Shown: in pieces, positions 35,948 to 45,239 of the stretch | How the letters are laid out: every line of letters begins with the position of its first letter | How positions within the stretch are numbered: position 1 is the first letter of the stretch | Assembly (NCBI RefSeq): GCF_003816055.1 | Contig: NZ_CP033906.1 | Span: 2,790,001 to 2,854,000, forward strand | Reading direction: 5' to 3' | Length of the DNA stretch: 64,000 nt | Source: Bacillus sp. FJAT-42376 | GTDB taxonomy: Bacteria > Bacillota > Bacilli > Bacillales > Bacillaceae | Program-made: the position numbers and the translations under genes | Notes under the pieces: model-generated | Databases searched by the model: none | Seen by the model: only the letters and a program-made list of their open reading frames with translations | What the model was told of the DNA's origin: nothing

Positions 35948-36403
35948 TTATGATCCTGTCATCAAACCGAAGAAATACCGGATGATTCCCACGACATAAG
36001 CCGCTACAGCACCGAATACAATCACACTTCCTGCGAGTTTAAACATATTTGTCGCGACTCCAAGCACGAGTCCTTCACTTTTATGCTCAAGAGCCGCACT
36101 GGTCATCGAATTGGCAAATCCGGTTACAGGCACAGCAGAACCGGCCCCGGCAAACTGCCCGATCCGGTCGTAAATTCCAATCCCTGTAAGGATAGAAGAA
36201 ATCAGAATTAAGGTGGCAACGGTAGGATTGCCGGCGGTTTCTTTCGTAAAATCAAAAAAGGTGATATAGAAGTTGCTGATTAGCTGACCGATAACACAAA
36301 TTAATCCTCCGACAGCAAAAGCCTTTATACAGTTTAGAAAATAATTTGGTTTTGGCTGATAAGCTTTTACATGTTCAGAATAATGATCCTTCATTTTAGA
36401 CAT
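35948..36403 (-). CDS. spoVAC: Stage V sporulation protein AC
   Basis: A 151-residue membrane protein with about four hydrophobic segments after a hydrophilic N-terminal tail of about 20 residues. It is homologous to SpoVAEB (see there). In B. subtilis SpoVAC acts as a mechanosensitive channel for dipicolinate during germination. GGAGG lies 7 bases before the ATG. It follows spoVAB by 12 bp. Confidence 0.95.
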   Translation of the reverse strand: MSKMKDHYSEHVKAYQPKPNYFLNCIKAFAVGGLICVIGQLISNFYITFFDFTKETAGNPTVATLILISSILTGIGIYDRIGQFAGAGSAVPVTGFANSMTSAALEHKSEGLVLGVATNMFKLAGSVIVFGAVAAYVVGIIRYFFGLMTGS

Positions 36404-36415
36404 GATTTTCCTCCT

Positions 36416-36838
36416 TTATGGATTGACAAAATACATCCAGTGATACAGGGAACCGCATACTTTTCCAAGCACAATCGCCATAAGCATAATCAGAATTTGT
36501 TCCGCTATCCCAATCCGCTTTGCGAGGATTGGCAAAACATTCAAAACCTCTGTGAGGGCCGCTGCCAAAAGACCGATGAACATGCCGTCCAATAACCCGA
36601 TTGGCATGGCGGCCATGGAGGGAACATGCAGGACCGGCTCCCATAAACTCATCCAGCAGCCTGCCGCTGCCCCCGTCACGACACTCCATTCATAGGATTG
36701 AATGGAAGCCATGGTTTTAGTCAGCTGGCTCAGCCTTGGGATGATGCCCAATACAGCCAAAAAGGCAACAAAACCAGCTCCCACAGCAAACCCCCATGAC
36801 AGGCCGAGGAAAATAATAAGGAGGAGGCTAATGATCAT
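36416..36838 (-). CDS. spoVAB: Stage V sporulation protein AB
   Basis: A 140-residue very hydrophobic protein with about four membrane segments (for example SLLLIIFLGLSWGFAVGAGF at the N-terminus), of the SpoVAB family. It belongs to the dipicolinate transport operon. Its start lies 11 bp inside the end of spoVAA, a strong sign of coupled translation. Function is inferred from the operon. Confidence 0.93.
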   Translation of the reverse strand: MIISLLLIIFLGLSWGFAVGAGFVAFLAVLGIIPRLSQLTKTMASIQSYEWSVVTGAAAGCWMSLWEPVLHVPSMAAMPIGLLDGMFIGLLAAALTEVLNVLPILAKRIGIAEQILIMLMAIVLGKVCGSLYHWMYFVNP

Positions 36839-37454
36839 CGATCTTTTTCACACTCTCTTTATTTTCATTCATGGCCACATACTGATCCAGGTCCAGCTGG
36901 TATTTGAACATTTCGACCTCAAGAGGACTCGGCTCTTCATTAATCCTTCTTTTGAATACATGATTAAAGAACAGAATCATTCCGAGACCCAATCCCACCG
37001 AATATGGAATTTGCAGGAGCAGCGGTTTGTCAATCCTTTCTCCGGTCAGCATGAAGTAGAGCTTTTGATGCACGGCCTGCATACTGACGTCCTCATGAAA
37101 ATTAATGATGGCCATAGCCGCACCTGTAAACAGCAATAGCCAGACGAGAATTAAATAAACCATCTTCCGTCTCTTTTTCTCATAGACAATCTCTACTACC
37201 GTTTGAGACGGGCCAATCGTCTGAATATCCGCTTCAGGCACTGCCATGCTAATGGCCTGTATAACATCCATTCCATCAATCACGACCATATTTTTGTCAT
37301 TCATGGTGATCTGATAAATGGACAGGTTTTTAAGCGGAGTCCATTCTTCAGGACAGATGACCTGTGCAAGATCATCCAATTTCAGAGATGTTTGCGGTGC
37401 CGCTTGAATTCTGTGTCTAAGCCTTATGTAAACCGTTTTAGCCACGTTCTTCAC
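36828..37454 (-). CDS. spoVAA: Stage V sporulation protein AA
   Basis: A 208-residue protein, first of the spoVA operon (206 in B. subtilis). The N-terminal soluble domain of about 90 residues (VYIRLRHRIQAAPQTSLKL) is followed by two membrane segments (MVYLILVWLLLFTGAAMAI, about 98-116, and IPYSVGLGLGMILFF, about 150). Translation starts with GTG and has only a weak GGGAT ribosome binding site, about 22 bases after the expected sigma-G start point. The whole operon is made in the forespore and forms the Ca-dipicolinate channel. Confidence 0.93.
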   Translation of the reverse strand: MKNVAKTVYIRLRHRIQAAPQTSLKLDDLAQVICPEEWTPLKNLSIYQITMNDKNMVVIDGMDVIQAISMAVPEADIQTIGPSQTVVEIVYEKKRRKMVYLILVWLLLFTGAAMAIINFHEDVSMQAVHQKLYFMLTGERIDKPLLLQIPYSVGLGLGMILFFNHVFKRRINEEPSPLEVEMFKYQLDLDQYVAMNENKESVKKIDDH

Positions 37455-37482
37455 ATCCCATAGTGATACGTAAGTGTATAAG

Positions 37483-37513
37483 TAGTATGCTGTGGACTTC
37501 TTTTAAACATGCA
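37483..37513 (-). promoter_or_regulatory. sigma-G promoter of the spoVA operon
   Basis: The minus strand reads TGCATG, 18 bp, CATACTA. The -10 box is a complete match to the sigma-G consensus and the -35 box fits GHATR. It lies 28 bp before the spoVAA start. The B. subtilis operon is known to be sigma-G dependent. Confidence 0.8.
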
Positions 37514-37552
37514 GACCGAGCCGATTTACACAAATTACCACTTAAAACCGAT

Positions 37553-37584
37553 AAAAAAAAGCAAACCCGCAAAGGATTCGCTTT
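37553..37584 (-). terminator. Terminator after sigF
   Basis: AGCGAATCC and GGGTTTGCT pair (with G-T pairs) on the minus strand and are followed by eight T. Confidence 0.82.
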
Positions 37585-37591
37585 CTCTGAT

Positions 37592-38350
37592 TTAACCGCC
37601 CATCAGACTTTTCATCTGATTCAATATTTTTTTCTCCAGCCTTGAAACTTGAACCTGTGAAATGCCCAGCCTTTCAGCCACTTCAGACTGGGTCTGATCT
37701 TTGTAATATCGCAGGTATACAATCAATTTTTCTCTTTCATCAAGACCTTCAAGAGCCTCTTTAAGGACAATTTTATCAAACCATTTAGAATCGGTATGAT
37801 CGGCAATCTGGTCTAAAAGGGTAATGGGATCGCCATCATTTTCGTAGACCGTTTCATGGATGGAGGAAGGAGCTCTGACAGCTTCTTGCGCTAAAACAAC
37901 TTCTTCAGGTGAGATATCAAGATGAGCAGCAATTTCGGTCACTGTCGGCACCTTGCCTAATGTCTTCGATAATTCGTCCTTTGCCCGTCTGATTTTATTC
38001 CCGAGTTCTTTGAGTGACCGGCTAACCTTTACCGTCCCGTCATCACGGATAAACCGCTGAATTTCGCCGATTATCATCGGCACCGCATACGTGGAAAAGC
38101 GGACATCATAGGATAAATCGAATTTGTCCACTGACTTCAGAAGGCCAATACAGCCAATCTGAAAAAGGTCATCCGGCTCGTATCCGCGGTTTAAAAATCG
38201 TTGGACGACTGACCAGACAAGTCTCATGTTGCGCTGAACAATGGTGTCTCTCGCCAGCTGGTCCCCCTGCTGACTTTTTAAAATCAGCTCTTTCACCTCA
38301 TGGTCTTTTAACTGAACGTTCTTCTGATCGTTCTTAACCTCCACATCCAT
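37592..38350 (-). CDS. sigF: Forespore sigma factor SigF
   Basis: A 252-residue sigma factor (255 in B. subtilis) that starts the forespore program. Region 2 includes QRNMRLVWSVVQRFLNRGYE and DLFQIGCIGLLKSVDKFD near residues 70-88; region 3 follows; region 4 holds the helix-turn-helix TQSEVAERLGISQVQVSRLE near 218-237. It is held by SpoIIAB, encoded directly upstream, and released by dephosphorylated SpoIIAA. Last gene of dacF-spoIIAA-spoIIAB-sigF, followed by a terminator. Confidence 0.97.
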   Translation of the reverse strand: MDVEVKNDQKNVQLKDHEVKELILKSQQGDQLARDTIVQRNMRLVWSVVQRFLNRGYEPDDLFQIGCIGLLKSVDKFDLSYDVRFSTYAVPMIIGEIQRFIRDDGTVKVSRSLKELGNKIRRAKDELSKTLGKVPTVTEIAAHLDISPEEVVLAQEAVRAPSSIHETVYENDGDPITLLDQIADHTDSKWFDKIVLKEALEGLDEREKLIVYLRYYKDQTQSEVAERLGISQVQVSRLEKKILNQMKSLMGG

Positions 38351-38361
38351 GGCTCGTCTCC

Positions 38362-38802
38362 TTAATTAACCAAAGCTTTGCTTTTCGATAAATGCTTTGT
38401 TAATTTAACCGATGTTCCCAGAGAAGGGGCTGACTCTACTTGAATTTCATCCATAAAGTTTTCCATAATCGTAAACCCCATTCCGGACCTTTCCAATTCG
38501 GGTTTGGTCGTGAACAGCGGCTGCCTTGCTTCTTCAAGATCATGAATGCCGATGCCCTCATCGCGGATCGTCAGCTTTACAACGTCCTCTTCAAGAGACG
38601 CGGTGATATAGACAATACCTGCAGGATCATTGTTATATCCGTGGATAATTGCGTTGGTCACCGCTTCAGAAACGACGGTTTTAATTTCTGTCAGCTCATC
38701 CATTGTCGGATCAAGCTGGGCAATAAAAGCTGCTACCGTAACCCTTGCAAAAGATTCGTTCTGACTTAAAGCCGAAAACTGGATTTCCATATGATTTTTC
38801 AT
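38362..38802 (-). CDS. spoIIAB: Anti-sigma F factor and protein kinase SpoIIAB
   Basis: A 146-residue GHKL-fold kinase, same length as the B. subtilis protein, that binds SigF and phosphorylates SpoIIAA. The N-box is [16 protein letters not shown] near residues 44-59, the G1 box is [17 protein letters not shown] near 78-94 and the G2 region is [14 protein letters not shown] near 104-117. Its start overlaps the spoIIAA stop by one base. Sequence conservation with other Bacillus is very high. Confidence 0.97.
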   Translation of the reverse strand: MKNHMEIQFSALSQNESFARVTVAAFIAQLDPTMDELTEIKTVVSEAVTNAIIHGYNNDPAGIVYITASLEEDVVKLTIRDEGIGIHDLEEARQPLFTTKPELERSGMGFTIMENFMDEIQVESAPSLGTSVKLTKHLSKSKALVN

Positions 38803-39155
38803 CAGGAAGCCACCCCCAGTGTCTGAAGAGCTTTTTCCTCATTTTGTTCAAGTCTGACTATCTTGAACAGACCGGACATATCAAAGAGCCGCTGGATGGC
38901 TGGAGATATCGAGCAAACGACCATTTCTCCGCCAAGCTGTTTGATTTGCTTATATCGGCCCAGTATGACACCAAGGCCCGAACTGTCCATAAACATCAAA
39001 TTCCCAAGATTCAGCACAATGTGCTTAACATGACCTTCTTGTAAGATTTCATTAACTTTTGACCGCAATTCATCCGTACTGTGATGATCCAATTCTCCGG
39101 ATAAGCGAATGCACAATACAGACTCCCGAACGCTAAGTTCAACGGCTAGACTCAT
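38802..39155 (-). CDS. spoIIAA: Anti-anti-sigma F factor SpoIIAA
   Basis: A 117-residue STAS-domain protein (117 in B. subtilis). The phosphorylated serine is in [17 protein letters not shown] near residue 57-58. Unphosphorylated SpoIIAA, produced by the SpoIIE phosphatase in the forespore, displaces SigF from SpoIIAB. GGAGGAG precedes the ATG and a sigma-H-like promoter lies in the 95-bp gap to dacF. Confidence 0.97.
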   Translation of the reverse strand: MSLAVELSVRESVLCIRLSGELDHHSTDELRSKVNEILQEGHVKHIVLNLGNLMFMDSSGLGVILGRYKQIKQLGGEMVVCSISPAIQRLFDMSGLFKIVRLEQNEEKALQTLGVAS

Positions 39156-39190
39156 CTGCTACTCCTCCTTGTTCTGTGCTTGTATGAGTC

Positions 39191-39219
39191 TTTCGTTTTT
39201 CCTTATGCGTTTTCCTGCC
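39191..39219 (-). promoter_or_regulatory. Putative sigma-H promoter of spoIIAA-spoIIAB-sigF
   Basis: The minus strand has GCAGGAAAA, about 13 bp, then ACGAAAG. This fits the sigma-H elements RnAGGAwww and RnnGAAT with one mismatch in the -10 box. The B. subtilis operon has a sigma-H promoter in the same gap. Confidence 0.5.
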
Positions 39220-39250
39220 CCATGACAAAACTAGTGAACATTCGCCATAA

Positions 39251-40411
39251 TCAGCCAGCTTTTGTAAAGTCGGACATAACCCTTTTAAATAATGACCACC
39301 AGCTTGCCGTTTGAATATCCTTCTCTGCTGTCAGCGGACTTTTCGCCACTACTTCGCCGTCTTTTTTCAATACAAGCATCCCAAGAACATCTCCCTTTTT
39401 CAGCGGAGCAGACAAATTCTTTTTAGGAATAATCTGTTTTGTCATGTTTTTCATATTTTCACCTTTTTTGGTTAAAAGGGAAATCGGCTCTGATGTCACA
39501 AGGTTCACCGTTTTATCGCTTCCTTTGCTTACCTTTTGAACACCGATTACCTCACTGCGCTGATAAAGCGGATGGGTTTCATATTGACTAAACGCATAGT
39601 CAAGCATTTTCGTCACCTGGTTATTGCGGTCTTTTGGTGTTTCTGCTCCCATTACAACCGCAATGACCCTCATGTTCCCTTTTTTCGCCGTGGCCGTCAG
39701 ACAATACTTTGCTTCGTTTGTGAAACCGGTTTTCACACCGTCTACACCAGGGTAGAACTTCACAAGACGGTTTGTGTTAACAAGCCAGAATTTTTTATCC
39801 GTATTGGTTCTTAAGTAGTCTTCATACTTCCCGGTATATTTTGTAATGTTTTCATATTTAAGAAGCTCTTTCCCCATAACCGCCATATCATGAGCCGTGC
39901 TGTAATGCCCTTTTTCAGGCAGGCCGGTGGTGTTCTCGAAATGCGTATTCTTTAGACCCAGTTCTGCAGCCTTTTTGTTCATCATGGCAACAAAACCATC
40001 TTCTGAACCGCCAAGATGCTCAGCCATGGCTACAGAGGCATCGTTTCCTGAGCCGATTGCAATTCCGCGCAGCATCTCATCTGCCGACATTTCCTCACCC
40101 GGCTCAAGAAAAATTTGCGAACCGCCCATTGACGCAGCATATTCGCTTGTGCGGATTTTATCGGTTAGCTTGAGTTTCCCTTTATCAAATGCATCCATAA
40201 TCAGGATCATCGTCATGATTTTCGTCATACTTGCCGGCGGAAGCTGCTGATCGCTGTTTTTTTCATAGAGGATTTTGCCTGTATCCCGTTCAATCAGCAC
40301 GGCCGATTTCGCCTGCGGTGCCAAGTCGGGGCTATTTTCTTTTGCGAATGCTCCCTGCGCAAATGTAGACAAGCAGCAAATTATGATAAGCATGGAAAAA
40401 CCTTTTTTCAT
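39251..40411 (-). CDS. dacF: D-alanyl-D-alanine carboxypeptidase DacF
   Basis: A 386-residue penicillin-binding protein (389 in B. subtilis) acting on spore peptidoglycan from the forespore side. The signal peptide is MKKGFSMLIIICCLSTFAQG. Active-site motifs are PASMTKIM near residue 60, GSGNDASVAMAEH near 117 and GVKTGFTNEAK near 223; a C-terminal amphipathic segment (SWWSLFKRVM) may anchor it. GGAGGG is seven bases before the ATG at 40411. In B. subtilis dacF is sigma-F dependent and reads into spoIIAA; no terminator is visible between them here either. Upstream I see GAATG and GGTATGTATA, a weak sigma-F candidate only. Confidence 0.95.
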   Translation of the reverse strand: MKKGFSMLIIICCLSTFAQGAFAKENSPDLAPQAKSAVLIERDTGKILYEKNSDQQLPPASMTKIMTMILIMDAFDKGKLKLTDKIRTSEYAASMGGSQIFLEPGEEMSADEMLRGIAIGSGNDASVAMAEHLGGSEDGFVAMMNKKAAELGLKNTHFENTTGLPEKGHYSTAHDMAVMGKELLKYENITKYTGKYEDYLRTNTDKKFWLVNTNRLVKFYPGVDGVKTGFTNEAKYCLTATAKKGNMRVIAVVMGAETPKDRNNQVTKMLDYAFSQYETHPLYQRSEVIGVQKVSKGSDKTVNLVTSEPISLLTKKGENMKNMTKQIIPKKNLSAPLKKGDVLGMLVLKKDGEVVAKSPLTAEKDIQTASWWSLFKRVMSDFTKAG

Positions 40412-40676
40412 TTCCAAACCCTCCCAAATAAGATACCTTCCATTTTTTCCAATTAGGAGAGGATTATACATACCGAACCTGATGAATTGCATTCTTGTTT
40501 TTCAAATGGGATTGTCCAGTAAGTCCGTTGAGAAGCCCGCTCCCCTTTTCCTGCGTTTTTTTCAGCTGAATTCTAGTGCAGGGGGCAGACGGATGACCAC
40601 GTTCCTATCTCCAGATCTCATCTTTGCCGCTATTCCAAGCAAGCCCTCCGCGGCCCACCCTTTATTTAAATTTTCC

Positions 40677-40711
40677 TCAAAAAACCCCCCGGCAGCTTGA
40701 CCGGGGGGTTT
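40677..40711 (-). terminator. Terminator after pdp
   Basis: AACCCCCCGG and CCGGGGGGTT pair across an 8-base loop and are followed by TTTTTTG on the minus strand. The 264 bp between it and the dacF upstream region (40412-40676) hold no gene I can support. Confidence 0.92.
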
Positions 40712-40763
40712 GCATTCATTCATTTTTCGAACTCTTTGAAGCGTTCTTTATAAAAACAAATGC

Positions 40764-42068
40764 CTATTTTGAAATGATTTCATATACAAAAGGCCGTTTT
40801 TCTGGCTTTTGGTCAGAATAGGTGAACGCATGATATAGGGTGTCCACCGCCTGCTGATGGTCTTCTTTATTGAAATGAAGTACGGCGATAACATCTCCTT
40901 CTTGCACTTGATCGCCTACTTTTTTCTTAAGCGTGACACCTGCGGAATAATCAATCTGATCCTCTTTCGTTTGTCTTCCGGCTCCTAACAGGAGTGCTGC
41001 AACACCAATCTCTTCTGCATTGATATCACGGACATATCCGGATTGCTTTGATTTTACCTCTACATGGTGCTTTGCCTGCGGAAGCAAGTTTATGGAATCG
41101 ATTTGAGCCGCATTTCCATTTTGAGCGCTGATAAATTCCTTGAATTTACCGAGAGCCTCCCCACTCTCAATCGCCTGAGTTAACCCTTTGCGGGCTTCTT
41201 CTTCCGTTTTATAAATTCCGCCCAGGATAGACATTTGAACAGCGATTGCCATGGAGATTTCAATTAAATCTTCCGATCCATTTCCTTGTAAAACTTCGAT
41301 AACTTCCTTGATTTCATTTGCATTCCCTACTTCATACCCCAAAGGCTGATTCATATCGGTAATAACAGCTATCGTATTTCGATTTAAATGACTTCCGATT
41401 TCAACCATCGTGGAGGCTAAATCTTTCGCACGGTCCAGTGTTTTCATAAATGCACCGGCACCGGTTTTGACATCAAGAACAATTGCATCTGCTCCCATGG
41501 CAATTTTTTTGCTCATGATGCTGCTTGCGATTAAAGGAATGGAGTCGACTGTTGCCGTTACATCTCTCAATGCGTAAATTTTCTTATCGGCCGGAACGAG
41601 ATCACCGGATTGGCCAATAATCGAAATACCGTGCCGGTTTACATTATCAATAAACTGCTTGCCGCTCAATTCAACACTGAACCCCTCGACTGCTTCAAGT
41701 TTATCAATTGTTCCTCCCGTATGTCCAAGGCCTCTTCCAGACATTTTTGCCACGGGAACACCGACAGAAGCGACAAGCGGAGCCACAATCAGACTGATTT
41801 TATCTCCTACTCCCCCTGTTGAATGTTTGTCCACTTTTATTCCATTAATGCCGGACAAATCAACCGTTTCGCCTGAATTCACCATGGCATCCGTAAGCCA
41901 GGAGACCTCTTCTTTCGTCATGCCTTTAAAATAAACAGACATTAAAAAAGAGCTCATTTGATAATCGGGTATGGAATCATTTTTATATCCGTTTACTGCA
42001 AATTCTATTTCTTCTTTAGAAAGCAGTTTTCCATCGCGCTTTTTTTGAATTATGTCTACCATTCTCAT
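40764..42068 (-). CDS. pdp: Pyrimidine-nucleoside phosphorylase
   Basis: A 434-residue enzyme (433 in B. subtilis) cleaving uridine, deoxyuridine and thymidine with phosphate. The N-terminal domain starts MRMVDIIQKKRDGKLLS; the phosphate-binding site is VDKHSTGGVGDKISL near residue 79-93, and the phosphorylase signature is MSGRGLGHTGGTIDKLE near 109-125. The C-terminal biotin-carrier-like domain is from about 345. Overlaps pupG by 4 bp. In B. subtilis pdp sits in the dra-nupC operon; here it joins deoB-pupG. Confidence 0.96.
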   Translation of the reverse strand: MRMVDIIQKKRDGKLLSKEEIEFAVNGYKNDSIPDYQMSSFLMSVYFKGMTKEEVSWLTDAMVNSGETVDLSGINGIKVDKHSTGGVGDKISLIVAPLVASVGVPVAKMSGRGLGHTGGTIDKLEAVEGFSVELSGKQFIDNVNRHGISIIGQSGDLVPADKKIYALRDVTATVDSIPLIASSIMSKKIAMGADAIVLDVKTGAGAFMKTLDRAKDLASTMVEIGSHLNRNTIAVITDMNQPLGYEVGNANEIKEVIEVLQGNGSEDLIEISMAIAVQMSILGGIYKTEEEARKGLTQAIESGEALGKFKEFISAQNGNAAQIDSINLLPQAKHHVEVKSKQSGYVRDINAEEIGVAALLLGAGRQTKEDQIDYSAGVTLKKKVGDQVQEGDVIAVLHFNKEDHQQAVDTLYHAFTYSDQKPEKRPFVYEIISK

Positions 42069-42901
42069 GATGATGCACCTGCCTTCATTATTTTTTCTAC
42101 TGCACCCTTTACCAGGCTGAGGAAGTTCGATTTCACCTTTTCGGTTGTCTCTATTACTTCATCATGGGACAATGGCTGATCCAGGATTCCCGCTGCCATA
42201 TTGGAAATGCAGGAAATACCCAGCACATCCATTCCTGCATGGCGGGCAGCTATTACTTCTGGAACAGTTGACATGCCCACAGCATCACCGCCAAGAATTC
42301 TCAGCATCTTAATTTCCGCAGGAGTTTCGTATACCGGACCCGTATTGGCTACGTATACTCCTTCCTGTACCTTCATATTCAATTCGTCCGCCGTTTCTCT
42401 TGCGAGTGAAAGGAGGTTTCGGCTGTAAGCTTGAGAAAGATCCGGGAAACGCACGCCCAATTCTTTATCGTTCGGTCCAATCAGCGGGTTCGTCCCCATA
42501 TTATTAATATGGTCTCGAATAAGCATCAAGTCCCCCGGTTCAAATTGTTCGTTAATTCCGCCCGCAGCGTTCGTCACGATTAGCGTTTGAACACCGATTT
42601 GTTTCATTACACGGACCGGGAGCACCACTTTCTGCATATCATAGCCTTCGTAAAAATGGAAACGCCCCTGCATGGCTATTACTGTAGCACCCTTCAGCTT
42701 CCCGTATACGAGCTGCCCGGCATGTCCTTCAACAGTTGAAACCGGGAAGCCGGGAATTTCCCCGTAAGGTATTTTAACTGCCTCTTCTATTTCATCAGCC
42801 AAAACGCCAAGACCGGAGCCCAGGATTAATCCTATCTCCGGTGCCTGTCCAATTTTTGACTGGATAAATTCTGCTGCCATACTAAGTCCGTCCGCCTTCA
42901 T
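42065..42901 (-). CDS. pupG: Purine nucleoside phosphorylase PupG
   Basis: A 278-residue trimeric purine nucleoside phosphorylase for guanosine and inosine. The phosphate site is LILGSGLGVLADEI near residue 27-40 and GRFHFYEGYDMQKV near 81, with TNAAGGINEQFEPGDLMLI near 112-130 forming the base site and the catalytic asparagine in CISNMAAGI near 243. The ATG at 42901 (eight bases after AGGAGG) is preferred over a TTG one codon before it. It is the middle gene of the nucleoside operon. Confidence 0.96.
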   Translation of the reverse strand: MKADGLSMAAEFIQSKIGQAPEIGLILGSGLGVLADEIEEAVKIPYGEIPGFPVSTVEGHAGQLVYGKLKGATVIAMQGRFHFYEGYDMQKVVLPVRVMKQIGVQTLIVTNAAGGINEQFEPGDLMLIRDHINNMGTNPLIGPNDKELGVRFPDLSQAYSRNLLSLARETADELNMKVQEGVYVANTGPVYETPAEIKMLRILGGDAVGMSTVPEVIAARHAGMDVLGISCISNMAAGILDQPLSHDEVIETTEKVKSNFLSLVKGAVEKIMKAGASS

Positions 42902-42904
42902 CAA

Positions 42905-44098
42905 TCAGGCCTCCTCATCAATGTCTTTCAAGAAACTCTTCCCATATTCAGGCATTTTCACCTGGAAATTCTCAGCAATCGTTGCTCCAATATCAGCAAA
43001 CGTTTTTCGGACCGGAAGCTCCCCGCCCTTTTCCATTCGCGGACTATAGACGAGCAAAGGCACATACTCTCTTGTATGATCGGTTCCATGATGTACCGGA
43101 TCATTTCCATGATCCGCCGTAATGACAAGCAAATCGTCTCCGGTAAGCTTTTCAAACACCTCCGGCAGCCTCGCATCGAATTCTTCAAGCGCTTTCCCGT
43201 ATCCTTCCGGATCCCGTCTGTGACCGTATAATGCATCAAAATCCACAAGATTTAAAAAGCTGATCCCGGTAAAAGAACGATCCATGATCTGTACAAACTG
43301 ATCCATGCCATCCATATTTGATTTTGTTCTGACTGAATCGGTAATGCCTTCTCCATCATAGATATCAGAGATTTTCCCGATGGCAATTACATCATAATCC
43401 GCATCCTTCAGTTCATCCATCACCGTTCTGTCAAATGGCTTTAACGCGTAATCGTGTCTGTTCGGGGTTCTTGTCCAGTTTCCTGCTTCACCAATGAAAG
43501 GTCTTGCGATAACCCTTCCAAGTTTAAACGGTTCAGTCATCGTAAGTTTTCTTGCTTTTTCGCAGATCTCATAAAGCTCTTCTATCGGAACGATTTCTTC
43601 GTGTGCAGCAATCTGCAGAACGGAATCTGCTGAGGTGTATACGATTAAATCTCCTGATTTGACATGCTGTTCGCCCAGCTCATCCAGAATTTCTGTGCCG
43701 GAAGCCGGTTTGTTGCCAATCACTTTTCTTCCTGTTTCTTTTTCAAGCTGATCTGTCAGCTCTTTAGGAAACCCCTCCGGAAAAACCTGAAAAGGCTCGC
43801 TGATGTTCAGGCCCATGATTTCCCAGTGTCCCGTCATCGTGTCTTTTCCGCTTGAAGCTTCCTGCATTTTTGTAAAGTATGCTTTAGGGTTCTTTTGAAC
43901 GGAAATCCCTTTAATTTCCCGGATATTGCTTAATCCAAGTTCGGCCATGTTCGGCATATGAAGTCCATTCATTTTTTCAGCTATGTGCCCTAATGTGTCG
44001 GCTCCTTCATCGTTGAATTCCTTTGCATCGGGGGCCTCTCCGATACCGACTGAATCAAGGACGATAACAAACACTCTTTTATATGTATACTTACTCAC
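42905..44098 (-). CDS. deoB: Phosphopentomutase
   Basis: A 397-residue alkaline-phosphatase-fold enzyme (394 in B. subtilis Drm) interconverting ribose or deoxyribose 1- and 5-phosphates. Metal ligands are visible in [14 protein letters not shown] near residue 11-24, [12 protein letters not shown] near 84, [12 protein letters not shown] near 284 and [20 protein letters not shown] near 326-345. Translation starts with GTG after GGAGGG. It is the first gene of deoB-pupG-pdp, which passes pentose phosphates from nucleosides into central metabolism. Confidence 0.97.
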   Translation of the reverse strand: MSKYTYKRVFVIVLDSVGIGEAPDAKEFNDEGADTLGHIAEKMNGLHMPNMAELGLSNIREIKGISVQKNPKAYFTKMQEASSGKDTMTGHWEIMGLNISEPFQVFPEGFPKELTDQLEKETGRKVIGNKPASGTEILDELGEQHVKSGDLIVYTSADSVLQIAAHEEIVPIEELYEICEKARKLTMTEPFKLGRVIARPFIGEAGNWTRTPNRHDYALKPFDRTVMDELKDADYDVIAIGKISDIYDGEGITDSVRTKSNMDGMDQFVQIMDRSFTGISFLNLVDFDALYGHRRDPEGYGKALEEFDARLPEVFEKLTGDDLLVITADHGNDPVHHGTDHTREYVPLLVYSPRMEKGGELPVRKTFADIGATIAENFQVKMPEYGKSFLKDIDEEA

Positions 44099-44142
44099 TT
44101 TTAACCCTCCTCAATTCGGGATTATCTCTTTGTAATCGATCC

Positions 44143-44158
44143 TGTCAGAAGTCTGACA
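44143..44158. promoter_or_regulatory. Palindrome at the deoB start point, possible operator
   Basis: TGTCAGAAGTCTGACA is a perfect 7+7 palindrome with a 2-base centre. It lies just downstream of the -10 box and covers the expected transcription start. The regulator is unknown; GntR-type repressors bind sites with similar GT/AC spacing. Confidence 0.5.
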
Positions 44159-44163
44159 ACCTC

Positions 44164-44193
44164 ATTATAAACCGGTTACAAACAAACTGCCAA
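44164..44193 (-). promoter_or_regulatory. Promoter of deoB-pupG-pdp
   Basis: TTGGCA and TATAAT are 18 bp apart on the minus strand, about 65 bp before the deoB start. Confidence 0.65.
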
Positions 44194-44284
44194 TGAAAAT
44201 CCCGCATACCAAAAAGTATTCCTCCAATCCCCTCCGGAATTGCACATTTATTGAAAAGAATCCGTCTCCTGTTTGCCTTTTGGC

Positions 44285-44327
44285 AAAAAAACAAAAACGA
44301 ACACAGAGCAGGTCCTGTGTTCGTTTA
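44285..44327 (-). terminator. Terminator after xerD
   Basis: AAACGAACACAG and CTGTGTTCGTTT form a 12-bp perfect stem with an 8-base loop, followed by TTTGTTTTTTTG on the minus strand. Confidence 0.9.
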
Positions 44328-44342
44328 TAGATTTGCTTCTTC

Positions 44343-45233
44343 TTATGCTCTTGGATGATATTGCTGATACACATCCTTCAGCCTCGTTTTTGTAACATGT
44401 GTGTATATTTGAGTGGTGGAGATGTCGGCATGGCCGAGCATTTCCTGAACGGCCCGCAAATCGGCCCCATTTTCAAGCAAATGAGTAGCAAACGAGTGTC
44501 TCAATGTATGCGGAGTAAGCTCCTTTTCAATGCCTGCTTCAAGGGAGATTTTCTTTAAGTTCTTCCAAAATCCCTGTCTCGTAATTCTTTTTCCGTGATG
44601 ATTCAAAAAAAGAGCATCTGTCGTCTCCTTTTTGCTGGCCAGTTTCACGCGGCCCTTTTCCAGGTAGACCTGAATGGCAGCTGCAGCCGTCCGTCCTATC
44701 GGCACAATCCTTTCTTTGCTTCCTTTTCCGAAACAGCGGATGAATCCCATTTCCAAATGAACATCTGCTAAGTTAAGCTCCGTCATTTCACTGACCCGTA
44801 TGCCTGTAGCGTACAGAAGTTCGAGCATGGCTTTATCCCTGTACCCGAATGGGGAAGTCATCAAAGGAGTGTCCATCAGTTTTTCCACTTCCTCGAGTGA
44901 GAGAACTTTAGGCAGCTTCCGTTCAATCTGCGGTGTTTCAATATGCACGGATGGATCTTGGCTCACGGCTCTTTCCCGCAGAAGAAATTGATGAAAAGCC
45001 CGGAGTGATGCAACATGGCGGGCAATGGTTTTACTCGACTTATTTGCTTCTTTAAGGGTTTTTAAAAATTGAATAATGTGAACTCTCGACACCTTGTTCA
45101 GGCTGTCTATTTCCTGCTCTTTTAAAAAACGAAGATAGTTTTTTAAATCTCTTTCATAGGAGACAACCGTGTTATGCGATAAACCGCGTTCTACGACCAT
45201 GTAATGAATAAAATCTTTTAATTGATCGTTCAC
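44343..45233 (-). CDS. xerD: Site-specific tyrosine recombinase XerD (RipX)
   Basis: A 296-residue recombinase (296 in B. subtilis) that with CodV resolves chromosome dimers at dif. The N-terminal SAM-like domain contains [17 protein letters not shown] near residue 20-36; the catalytic residues are arginine in ATGIRVSEM near 148, lysine near 172, [15 protein letters not shown] near 244-258, [15 protein letters not shown] near 267-281 with the nucleophile tyrosine. It follows yqzK by 6 bp, as in B. subtilis. Confidence 0.96.
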   Translation of the reverse strand: MNDQLKDFIHYMVVERGLSHNTVVSYERDLKNYLRFLKEQEIDSLNKVSRVHIIQFLKTLKEANKSSKTIARHVASLRAFHQFLLRERAVSQDPSVHIETPQIERKLPKVLSLEEVEKLMDTPLMTSPFGYRDKAMLELLYATGIRVSEMTELNLADVHLEMGFIRCFGKGSKERIVPIGRTAAAAIQVYLEKGRVKLASKKETTDALFLNHHGKRITRQGFWKNLKKISLEAGIEKELTPHTLRHSFATHLLENGADLRAVQEMLGHADISTTQIYTHVTKTRLKDVYQQYHPRA

Positions 45234-45239
45234 ATTCCT

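Noticed and set aside
40412..40676. A hidden small gene between dacF and the pdp terminator
   Set aside because: No start with a ribosome binding site opens a frame of useful length; only a weak sigma-F-like candidate for dacF is visible.
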